In this document: piece after piece, positions 1-5,772 of the stretch | How positions within the stretch are numbered: the first letter of the stretch is position 1 | How the letters are laid out: each line of letters starts with the position of its first letter | Position numbers and translations under genes: made by a program | From: an uncultured Microbacterium sp. | GTDB lineage: Bacteria; Actinomycetota; Actinomycetes; Actinomycetales; Microbacteriaceae | Assembly (NCBI GenBank): GCA_947647645.1 | Contig: CANSLE010000102.1 | Coordinates: forward strand, 1-7,906 | Direction of reading: 5' to 3' | DNA length: 7,906 bases | Notes under the pieces: model-generated | Database searches by the model: none | Told to the model about the DNA's origin: nothing | What the model saw: only the letters and a program-made list of their open reading frames with translations

Positions 1-214
1 CGGCGACCGAGGCCGGGTCGGAGGCGTCGATCCGGGCCGCGATGAAGCGCGCGGCGACCTCGTCGCCGTGCCGTGCGCGGATCCAGTCGACGGCGGCCTG
101 TGCACGCGCCGGGTCGTAGTCGCTCACGACGATGAGTTCGTAGAACGCCCGGCGTGCGGCGATCTTGGCGATGGCGTTCCCGACGCCGCCGGCGCCGATG
201 AGCAGGATACGCAT
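1..214 (-). CDS. Saccharopine dehydrogenase-like NAD(P)-binding protein (5' part only)
   Basis: The first 71 codons are present, starting at ATG 214-212; the rest lies beyond the left edge. The protein opens with a Rossmann nucleotide-binding motif, LLIGAGGVGNAIAKIAARR (GxGxxG near residues 7-12). A second strand, LIVVSDYDPARAQA, follows, with an acidic residue placed as in NAD(P)-dependent oxidoreductases. The stretch ending in ARIDASDPASVA is typical of the saccharopine dehydrogenase-like NADP-binding family. Some members act on secondary amines made from an amino acid and a keto acid, but many are uncharacterised. A GGAG motif (225-222) sits 7 nt before the ATG, and only 2 bp separate the start from the kinase stop codon, so it is the fourth gene of the leftward operon. 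The fold is clear; the substrate is unknown, and the missing catalytic half prevents a finer call. Confidence 0.82.
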   Translation of the reverse strand, partial: MRILLIGAGGVGNAIAKIAARRAFYELIVVSDYDPARAQAAVDWIRARHGDEVAARFIAARIDASDPASVA

Positions 215-216
215 GG

Positions 217-1215
217 TCAGTCTCCGTTCTGCGCGACGGTCAGCGTCGCGGCGAGCGAGCGGGCGGTGTCCCACCCTGGTTGGGCGCCGACGCCGCCGGG
301 TCCGCGCGTGGAGGCGGAGCCGCAGGAGACGGCGATGGCGAGGCTGCGGCCTGTCGGCTCACCCCGCAGGCGCGCGGAGACGAAGCCGGCGGCGAGGGTA
401 TCGCCGGCGCCGACCGTGTCGATGAGAGCGCCGGGCACCGCGGGGATGCCGCAGGAGAGCACGCGGAGGCCGGAACCGATCCGTTCCCACGCCTGCGCGC
501 CGGCGGGACCGAGCTTGCGAACCACGATCGCACCCTCCGGCATCCGGTCGAGGAGCAGACGCACCGCGGAGGCGGCGTCGTCGTCCCTGGCGATGCCGCA
601 CAGCTCGGCATCGTTGCCGAAGAGGACGTCGACCTCGGCCAGGGCGTCGAGCACGCCGCTGTCCCAATCCTGGGAGGGGTCGAAATTGCCGTCGAGCGAG
701 GTGGACAGTCCGAGTGCGCGGGCGCGGGCGAACAGCGCGCGGGCGTCGGGCTGGAGCGCGGTCTGCAGGAAGTAGGAGCCGACGTGCAGGTGGCGCGCGG
801 TGCGCAGCACCGCATCCGGGGCATCGTCCGCGCTGACCGTTCCGATCGAGCCGAGCGATGTGAGGATGGCGCGGTCGCCGTCCGGCCGGGTCAGGTGGGT
901 GGAGGCGCCGGTCGGGAGTGTGGCGTCGACGCGGATGAGTGCGGTGCCGACTCCCAGGCGCCGGAGCTCGGCGTCGAGGAATCGCCCGAACGTGTCGTCT
1001 CCCCGCACGCTGATCAGGCGCGTGCCGGTGCCCAGTGCCGCTGCACCGCACGCGGTGATCGCCGACGAGCTGCCCATCGTGAGCGTCGTCGCCGGGACGA
1101 GCTGCTCGTGCTGCCCGAAGCGGATCTCGTCGTCGACCGGGATGATGAGGTCAACGCAGAGCTCGCCGAGGACGAGCAGCTCGGATCCGTTCAGCGGTTC
1201 AGCGGCAGCGCCCAC
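217..1215 (-). CDS. PfkB-family carbohydrate kinase
   Basis: A cytoplasmic ATP-dependent sugar kinase of the ribokinase/PfkB fold, 332 aa from the chosen start. The N-terminal strand LLVLGELCVDLI is at residues 13-24 and RGDDTFGRFLDAELRRLGV at 71-89. DTVGAGDTLAAGF at 266-278 is PfkB signature 2, with Asp272 as the expected catalytic base and the GAG anion hole beside it. The C-terminal STRGPGGVGAQP is also family-like. The usual N-terminal GG...N motif is replaced by MGSSSAITACGAAALG (47-62), with Ile53 where the sugar-contacting Asn usually sits, so the substrate may be atypical. No ATG, GTG or TTG lies between the upstream stop and the first conserved strand. GTG 1215-1213, preceded by AAGGAG 10 nt away, is therefore chosen and overlaps the upstream gene by 25 bp; CTG at 1194 is an alternative. 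Substrate candidates are a ketose 6-phosphate or a fructosamine, undecided. Confidence 0.9.
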   Translation of the reverse strand: MGAAAEPLNGSELLVLGELCVDLIIPVDDEIRFGQHEQLVPATTLTMGSSSAITACGAAALGTGTRLISVRGDDTFGRFLDAELRRLGVGTALIRVDATLPTGASTHLTRPDGDRAILTSLGSIGTVSADDAPDAVLRTARHLHVGSYFLQTALQPDARALFARARALGLSTSLDGNFDPSQDWDSGVLDALAEVDVLFGNDAELCGIARDDDAASAVRLLLDRMPEGAIVVRKLGPAGAQAWERIGSGLRVLSCGIPAVPGALIDTVGAGDTLAAGFVSARLRGEPTGRSLAIAVSCGSASTRGPGGVGAQPGWDTARSLAATLTVAQNGD

Positions 1216-1517
1216 TCGGTCCACACTCCTTCGATCGCGACACCGTTCGTCTCTCCCCAGGCAATGATGGCGTGTTCCGCGGCCGCCAGGGCGGCGCGCA
1301 TGGCCTCCTCGCCGCGGTCCGAGCCGTGCACGGTGAGGAGGGGCCACCACGTCGCCAGTGGGCCGCGGCCGCTCACGGCGGCGGAGCGCACCGGTGTCGT
1401 CAGGGCGATCACGTCGCCCTGCGCGAGGCCGAGGGTGTCCGCGACTGCATCGGCCACGCGCGAGAGCAGCGCGGCCTCCGCGGAATGCGGGAGGATCGCG
1501 ACGGTCACCAGCGGCAT
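1191..1517 (-). CDS. Small tautomerase-superfamily-like protein
   Basis: A 108-aa protein encoded between the SIS gene and the kinase. Its ATG overlaps the SIS stop as TGATG (1519-1515), and no strong ribosome binding site is visible, so translation is probably coupled. It begins Met-Pro, which would expose Pro as the N-terminal residue after Met removal, the catalytic residue of 4-oxalocrotonate tautomerase/MIF-type enzymes. The sequence reads as two beta-alpha-beta halves: strand 2-8 (PLVTVAI), helix 12-30, strand 36-42; then strand 59-65, helix 67-87, strand 91-100. That is the tandem architecture of MIF and CHMI-like members, which are about 115-125 aa, so this is slightly short. The role in the pathway is unknown: an enol/keto or ring-opening step on a sugar intermediate is possible. 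The family call rests on architecture and Pro2 only; the gene itself is well supported by its length, coupling and operon position. Confidence 0.72.
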   Translation of the reverse strand: MPLVTVAILPHSAEAALLSRVADAVADTLGLAQGDVIALTTPVRSAAVSGRGPLATWWPLLTVHGSDRGEEAMRAALAAAEHAIIAWGETNGVAIEGVWTEWALPLNR

Positions 1518-2425
1518 CAGCTGGTGGTCAGCACGGAGCGGTTGAGATACGGCGGGGTGTCGGGGTTGCGCCCGAGGTGCAGCGCGAGCGCCAGCGCGAG
1601 GCGGTGTACGAGGACGAGGTTCGCCTGGGGGTCCAGGTCGTTCACGTATACCTCGGCGCCGGTCGAGCGGATGTCGTCGGCGACCACGTCGGGGAGCTCG
1701 TCGAGCGCCCACACCAGGGTGCCCTGCCCGGCGCACGAGATCGGGCCGTGCTGGTACTCCCAGACCGGGTAGGACTCCGTCCAGAAACCGGCGGACTCCC
1801 GCACCTTCAGGGCCGCCTCGTAAGCGAGGCCGACGCTCCAGCGGTGGCCGAGGAACACGATGTGGCGCAGGTCGGAGGGGTCGGCGGGGAGGGGCAGCTC
1901 CAGTGCAGCCCGCCCGTCGGCCACCAGCGTGTCGGGGACGGCGCCGATGGACGCGCGCAGCGTGGTCAGGCCGGTGGTCGCGTAGCGGGTCTGCACGATC
2001 GACTTCTCGTCGGCGAAGCCCAGGTGCACGGTCCGGTCGGCGAGCAGTTCGCCGAGCGGGGTGTCCACGTCGCCGAGGATGCCGGTGATGCGGTGGGTGG
2101 CGCCGTAGCGGCGCACCACGTCGATGACGTCGGCCGTGGTCCCGGAGCGGGAGATCACGACGATGTGCTCGTCGTCGTCGACCCAGGTGAGCTCCGTCGG
2201 GATGGCGGCGCGCGTGCGCCCGAGCCCGGCGTCGTTGCGCAGGTACGCGTAGGCGTCGCCGATGTAGTACGAGGTGCCGCACCCGATGACGAGCGCTTTC
2301 TCGCCGGCGGCGGGGAGGAGCGCGAGCTGCGCTGTGGGGAGCTGGAGAGCCGCCGCCCAGACCTCGGGCTGGCTCGTGAGCTCGGCGCGGGTGACGGCGC
2401 CGGCGTCAGAGGCGTATTCGTTCAT
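1517..2425 (-). CDS. SIS-domain sugar-phosphate isomerase/deaminase/deglycase-like protein
   Basis: A 302-aa cytoplasmic protein with two SIS (sugar isomerase) domains, about residues 43-150 and 185-295. The first carries the phosphosugar-binding motifs GCGTSYYIGDAYAYL (48-62) and SRSGTTADVID (92-102). The second carries YEAALKVRESAGFWTESYP followed by WEYQHGP. Against the GlmS isomerase domain, the spacing places Glu203, Lys207, Glu210 and His226 at the positions of E. coli Glu481, Lys485, Glu488 and His504, so the catalytic set appears intact. No glutaminase domain is present, which excludes GlmS itself. AgaS-type deaminases and FrlB/FraB-type deglycases share this architecture and are the best analogues. 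The ATG at 2425 has AAGGAA (2438-2433) 7 nt upstream; a longer in-frame start at 2476 would run into the control region and lacks support. First gene of the leftward operon; the exact substrate is unresolved. Confidence 0.9.
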   Translation of the reverse strand: MNEYASDAGAVTRAELTSQPEVWAAALQLPTAQLALLPAAGEKALVIGCGTSYYIGDAYAYLRNDAGLGRTRAAIPTELTWVDDDEHIVVISRSGTTADVIDVVRRYGATHRITGILGDVDTPLGELLADRTVHLGFADEKSIVQTRYATTGLTTLRASIGAVPDTLVADGRAALELPLPADPSDLRHIVFLGHRWSVGLAYEAALKVRESAGFWTESYPVWEYQHGPISCAGQGTLVWALDELPDVVADDIRSTGAEVYVNDLDPQANLVLVHRLALALALHLGRNPDTPPYLNRSVLTTS

Positions 2426-2472
2426 ACTTGTGTTCCTTGGTCGGTGAGCGAGCTCGAACAATCTGAGCAAAT

Positions 2473-2515
2473 TCAATCAGAAATGAGCAGAGTATGGAAG
2501 TTCTTGACTAATTGA
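2473..2515. promoter_or_regulatory. Candidate operator: imperfect inverted repeat
   Basis: TCAATCAG (2473-2480) and CTAATTGA (2508-2515) are inverted copies matching at 7 of 8 positions. The right arm overlaps the end of the candidate -35 box and its spacer, so a bound repressor would block the rightward promoter. The arms are 35 bp apart centre to centre, which would suit binding by an oligomeric DeoR-family protein with DNA bending. Short AT-rich repeats arise easily by chance, so this is suggestive only. Confidence 0.3.
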
Positions 2516-2533
2516 TGTTGTTTGTTGAATACT
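2504..2533 (+). promoter_or_regulatory. Candidate sigma70-type promoter for the rightward operon
   Basis: TTGACT (2504-2509) matches the -35 consensus at 5 of 6 positions. AATACT (2528-2533), 18 bp downstream, matches the -10 consensus at 4 of 6 positions including the conserved A2 and T6. Transcription would start near 2540, giving a leader of about 58 nt before the GTG start of the binding-protein gene. It lies in the most AT-rich part of the window. No mapped start is available. Confidence 0.5.
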
Positions 2534-2583
2534 GCCGGAAACCACTCTGGCGCAGCGAAGCACCGGCTGTCGCCACGATCACG

Positions 2584-2589
2584 AAGGAG
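2584..2589 (+). promoter_or_regulatory. Ribosome binding site fixing the GTG start of the binding-protein gene
   Basis: AAGGAG lies 8 nt before GTG 2598, an optimal spacing. Together with the signal peptide that begins immediately (MKFSKRR followed by a hydrophobic stretch), it settles the start of the binding-protein gene. Confidence 0.8.
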
Positions 2590-2597
2590 ATCGCAGC

Positions 2598-3908
2598 GTG
2601 AAATTCAGCAAGAGGAGGGCCACGGCCCTCGTCGGGGTCGCTCTCGCCTCGGCGCTCGCGCTCGCGGGCTGTTCCGGCTTCGGCGGCGGCAGCGGCTCCG
2701 GGGGCGACTCGGCCTCCGGAAACCTCACGTTCACCACCTGGGCGAGCAAGTCCGAGGAGGCTTCGTTCAAGAAGCTGGTGAAGCAGTTCGAGTCCGAGCA
2801 CAAGGGCGCGACGGTCAAGCTCAACGTCGTCCCGTACGAGCAGATGTTCTCCAACATCGACGCGCAGCTGTCGTCGGGGGATGCACCGGACGTCTTCCGC
2901 GTCGACTACGGCAACCTCGGTGTCTACTCGAGCCAGGACCAGCTCCTCGACCTCAGTAGCTACTTCAGCAAGAGCGAGATCAGCGCGTTCCAGCCTGCGA
3001 TGTGGCAGGCGGTCTCGTACGACGGCAAGCCGTACGGCGTCCCGCACCAGACCGACGTGTCGGCCCTGCTGGTCAACCTCGACATGCTGAAGCAGGCGGG
3101 CATCGACACCTCCACCCTCCCGAAGACGCAGAAGGACGCGTGGACCTGGGACCAGTTCGCCGACGTCGCCGCCAAGCTGCGCGCCTCCCTCCCCGCCGAC
3201 AAGTACCCGTTCGTCTACAACTGGCAGCAGGCGGGCGCCGCGCGCTGGCTGAGCTGGCTGTTCCAGGCCAACGGGAAGCTGATCGACGCGGACGGCAAGA
3301 CCCCGGCGATCGACTCCGCCGCGGGCACCAAGGCCCTCGACTTCACCAAGTCGTTCTTCGAGAAGCAGTGGGTGCCGCCGACGAGCTCGGTGAAGTCGTC
3401 CACGTACGCCGACTCCCTCTTCTCCGAGGGCACCGCCGCGATGGGCTTCCTCGGCTCGTTCCTCGTGCCGGACATGGCGAACCTCGCCAAGTTCGACTGG
3501 ACCGCCATCCCGATGCCGAAGGACGAGCGCGGCGCCACCGACCTGGGCGGCAACGCACTGGTCGCGACCAAGGCGACCAAGAACCCGAAGCTCGCCGCCG
3601 AGTTCCTGAAGTTCATGGTGCAGGCGGACAGCATGTCGGCCTTCTGCGCCGCGACCAACGAGCTGCCCACCCGGACGGACCTCGGCGGCGACAAGATCGC
3701 CTACGCCGTGCGGCCGGACGTCATGCCCGCGTTCGTCGACCAGGCCACGACCATCGAGCCGAGCGACGTGAAGCAGCTGACCTCGCCGGCCATGTCGGCC
3801 ATCAACACCGCCCTGCAGGACCAGCTCGACGCCGCCTTCATCGGCGGCCAGTCCACGAAGGACACGCTCGCGAAGCTGTCCGACGCGGTGAAGGAAGCAA
3901 CGAAGTAA
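2598..3908 (+). CDS. ABC sugar transporter substrate-binding lipoprotein (SBP family 1)
   Basis: The extracellular binding component of a CUT1-type carbohydrate importer, 436 aa, a normal length for the family. A lipoprotein signal peptide is clear: positively charged MKFSKRR, hydrophobic residues 8-23, and lipobox LAGC with Cys25 as the predicted lipidation site. A flexible Gly/Ser-rich linker follows. The mature protein starts with the family-typical NLTFTTWASKSEEASFKKLV and continues with DAPDVFRVDYGNL; the rest is a periplasmic-binding-protein-like alpha/beta sequence rich in Trp and Tyr, suited to stacking against sugar rings. The stop overlaps the next ATG as TAATG (3906-3910), tying it to the permeases. 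As the first gene of the rightward train it sits directly behind the candidate promoter. The ligand cannot be read from sequence: an oligosaccharide, amino sugar or sugar conjugate would fit the neighbouring enzymes. Confidence 0.94.
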   Translation: MKFSKRRATALVGVALASALALAGCSGFGGGSGSGGDSASGNLTFTTWASKSEEASFKKLVKQFESEHKGATVKLNVVPYEQMFSNIDAQLSSGDAPDVFRVDYGNLGVYSSQDQLLDLSSYFSKSEISAFQPAMWQAVSYDGKPYGVPHQTDVSALLVNLDMLKQAGIDTSTLPKTQKDAWTWDQFADVAAKLRASLPADKYPFVYNWQQAGAARWLSWLFQANGKLIDADGKTPAIDSAAGTKALDFTKSFFEKQWVPPTSSVKSSTYADSLFSEGTAAMGFLGSFLVPDMANLAKFDWTAIPMPKDERGATDLGGNALVATKATKNPKLAAEFLKFMVQADSMSAFCAATNELPTRTDLGGDKIAYAVRPDVMPAFVDQATTIEPSDVKQLTSPAMSAINTALQDQLDAAFIGGQSTKDTLAKLSDAVKEATK

Positions 3909-4852
3909 TGTCCACCATGACCGCCCGCGGGCGGCGCGACGGCACCATCGCGTCGAGCCGCCCCCGGGCGGCGCGCCGCGCCGCCCGGTTCAAGGAGTCG
4001 CTCGTCGGCTGGGGGTTCCTCGGCCCCAACCTCGTGCTGATGGCGATCTTCCTGTTCCTGCCGATCCTCTGGGCGCTGCAGTTGTCCTTCCAGGAGACGA
4101 AGGGGTTCGGCACGCCGGAGTGGGTCGGCTGGGACAACTACGTCCGGCTGATCTCCGATCCGGTTTTCTGGCAGAGCATGTGGAATACCCTCGTGTTCAC
4201 GGTGCTCACGGTCCCGATCGACCTGGCGGCTGGTCTCGGCCTGGCCGTGCTGCTCAACTCGGTGCTGCCGGCGCGTGGCGTCTTCCGCACGATCATCGTG
4301 CTGCCGATGGTCATCTCCGGGGTCGCCTCCGGCATGATCGCGATGATCATCTTCTACGAGTCCAGCGGCCTCCTGAACAAGATCCTCAGCGCGCTCGGTC
4401 TGAGCCCGGTGGCGTGGCAGTCGCAGGGCGTGCCGGCGATGATCTCGGTGGTCATCGTGGCCATCTGGTTGCGCGTCGGCTTCAACATGATTATCTACCT
4501 GGCCGGCCTGCAGTCGATCTCGCCCGAGCTCTACGAGGCGGCACGGATCGACGGCGCGAGCCGCTGGCAACAGTTCCGGAGGCTGACGGTCCCGCTGGTC
4601 GGCCCGTCCACGTTCTTCCTCCTGATCATGAACGTGATTGCGTCGTTCCAGGTGTTCGACCTCATCTTCGTGATGACCGGCGGGGGCCCGGGCAACGCCA
4701 CTTCGGTGCTGGTCACGTACGCGTACCGCAACGGCTTCCAGATCCGGGAGCAGGGCTACGGCGCCGCCATCGGCATCGTCATCCTGCTCATCACGCTCGC
4801 CTTCACGTTCGTGCAGTGGAAGACGAGCCGGACCCGCGACCTGGTGGAGTAG
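3908..4852 (+). CDS. CUT1-type ABC sugar transporter permease (MalF/UgpA-like)
   Basis: An inner-membrane permease of 314 aa. After a basic cytoplasmic N-terminus (residues 1-30, many Arg) there are about six membrane segments: about 36-60, 92-117, 126-150, 177-200, 234-256 and 285-303. The EAA loop that docks onto the transport ATPase is ELYEAARIDGASRWQQFRRL (207-226). GGGPGNATSVLVTYAY (258-273) is characteristic of the MalF/UgpA/LacF side of the heterodimer. The start overlaps the binding-protein stop (TAATG); AAGGA lies 12 nt upstream, rather far, so coupling probably helps, and ATG 3917 is an alternative start. It pairs with the permease encoded immediately downstream. No ATP-binding gene occurs in the window, so a shared MsiK/MsmX-type ATPase is presumably used. 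Confidence 0.95.
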   Translation: MSTMTARGRRDGTIASSRPRAARRAARFKESLVGWGFLGPNLVLMAIFLFLPILWALQLSFQETKGFGTPEWVGWDNYVRLISDPVFWQSMWNTLVFTVLTVPIDLAAGLGLAVLLNSVLPARGVFRTIIVLPMVISGVASGMIAMIIFYESSGLLNKILSALGLSPVAWQSQGVPAMISVVIVAIWLRVGFNMIIYLAGLQSISPELYEAARIDGASRWQQFRRLTVPLVGPSTFFLLIMNVIASFQVFDLIFVMTGGGPGNATSVLVTYAYRNGFQIREQGYGAAIGIVILLITLAFTFVQWKTSRTRDLVE

Positions 4853-4860
4853 GAGAGACC

Positions 4861-5772
4861 ATGACCGACAACTCAGGCGTCCTGCTCGAGGTGGCGACCG
4901 CTGTCGACGAGCCCGCCCATACCCCGCGCCGCCCGGCCCGCCGCCGCGGCTCCGACGAGGCAAGGAAGGGGATGGGCTGGCGCATGCTGATTGCGGTCGT
5001 CGTGTCGGCGATCGTCATCTTCCCGCTGTACTGGATGTGCGTGGTGGCGTTCTCGCCCCGGGGGGAGGTGTTCGAGCCGGGCTTGCATCTGTGGCCGAGC
5101 ACGTTCACCCTCGAGAACTTCGTGAATGTGCTCACCGAGTACCCGGTGTTCACCTGGTTCGGGAACTCGGCCGTCATCGGCATCTTCGTCACGGTGTTCA
5201 CCGTCACGGTGAACCTGCTCGCAGGCTACGCGTTCGCCCGGCTCCGCTTCCGCGGCCGCAACGCCGTCTTCATCCTGGCGCTGGCGACCATGATGATCCC
5301 GGTGCAGGCGATCATGGTCGCGCAGTTCAAGCTGGTCGCTGGCCTCGGGATCTTCGGAACGTACTGGGGCGTCATCCTCCCTGGCGCGGCCGCCGCCTTC
5401 GGAATCTTCCTCTCGCGGCAGTTCTTCATCGGCATCCCGGACGAGATCGTGGAGGCGGCGCGGATCGACGGCGCCGGGCACGTCCGCATCTTCCTGCAGG
5501 TGGTGCTGCCGCTGTGCAAGCCGCTGATCGCGGTGCTGGTGCTGCTCACCCTGCTGGGCAGCTGGAACGACTTCGGGTGGCCGCTGATCGCCCTCAAGGA
5601 CAACGACCTCTTCACCCTCCCGATCGGGATGCTGTACCTGAAGAACCAGACCGCCCCGGACTACAACTCGATCATGGCGCTGGCCCTGATCTCCGTGCTG
5701 CCGATGGTCGTCCTCTTCCTCGCCTTCCAGCGCTACTTCGTCCAGGGCTTCGCCCGAACAGGAATCAAATGA
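4861..5772 (+). CDS. CUT1-type ABC sugar transporter permease (MalG/UgpE-like)
   Basis: The second inner-membrane permease, 303 aa. A polar, Arg-rich N-terminal tail (1-40) precedes about six membrane segments: about 41-63, 102-125, 135-155, 163-184, 221-240 and 270-290. The EAA loop is DEIVEAARIDGAGHVRIFLQ (194-213). The short hydrophilic region after the first segment (GLHLWPSTFTLENFVNVL) and the C-terminus ending FQRYFVQGFARTGIK are standard for MalG-like partners. AGGAGA at 4851-4856 overlaps the preceding stop codon and sits 4 nt from the ATG, which supports this start; the long in-frame extension upstream overlaps the first permease in another frame and is not used. The stop overlaps the next start as ATGA (5769-5772), so the dehydrogenase is translationally coupled to the transporter. 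Confidence 0.95.
   Translation: MTDNSGVLLEVATAVDEPAHTPRRPARRRGSDEARKGMGWRMLIAVVVSAIVIFPLYWMCVVAFSPRGEVFEPGLHLWPSTFTLENFVNVLTEYPVFTWFGNSAVIGIFVTVFTVTVNLLAGYAFARLRFRGRNAVFILALATMMIPVQAIMVAQFKLVAGLGIFGTYWGVILPGAAAAFGIFLSRQFFIGIPDEIVEAARIDGAGHVRIFLQVVLPLCKPLIAVLVLLTLLGSWNDFGWPLIALKDNDLFTLPIGMLYLKNQTAPDYNSIMALALISVLPMVVLFLAFQRYFVQGFARTGIK

Larger units (their letters stand above)
2426..2597. promoter_or_regulatory. Divergent intergenic control region
   Basis: This 172-bp gap between the two divergent operons is the only noncoding stretch in the window. Positions about 2455-2533 are conspicuously AT-richer than the surrounding coding DNA, as expected for promoters and operators. It holds the ribosome binding site of the SIS gene (AAGGAA, 2438-2433 on the minus strand), a candidate plus-strand promoter (2504-2533), repeated motifs upstream of it, and a leader of roughly 55-60 nt before the binding-protein gene. 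No convincing -35/-10 pair was found for the leftward operon; CATACT on the minus strand (about 2496-2491) could be a -10 element, but it lacks a good -35. The DeoR regulator encoded in the rightward operon is the obvious candidate to bind here. Confidence 0.75.

Noticed and set aside
280..1545. Long plus-strand open frame opposite the kinase and tautomerase-like genes
   Set aside because: It is a GC-driven antisense shadow: no domain motif, biased composition, and the minus strand carries clear PfkB motifs.
2426..2476. 17-residue upstream extension of the SIS protein to an ATG at 2476
   Set aside because: It lies in the AT-rich control region without a ribosome binding site, while ATG 2425 has a well-spaced AAGGAA.
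1358..2515. Long plus-strand open frame opposite the SIS gene
   Set aside because: Low-information sequence rich in Gly, Arg, Val and Glu with no recognisable motif; the minus-strand frame carries intact SIS motifs.
2534..2567. Possible leader hairpin GCCGG...CCGGC in the 5' leader of the binding-protein gene
   Set aside because: Only 5 bp of stem around a 24-nt loop, no U-tract and no riboswitch-like conserved core; easily expected by chance in GC-rich DNA.
2598..2672. Twin-arginine signal in the binding protein (KRR near the N-terminus)
   Set aside because: No consensus residues follow the Arg pair; the lipobox and short hydrophobic stretch fit a Sec-exported lipoprotein.
3701..4963. 420-codon minus-strand open frame opposite the first permease
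   Set aside because: Composition dominated by Arg, Asp, His and Glu, typical of the antisense of hydrophobic GC-rich genes; no start signal or domain.
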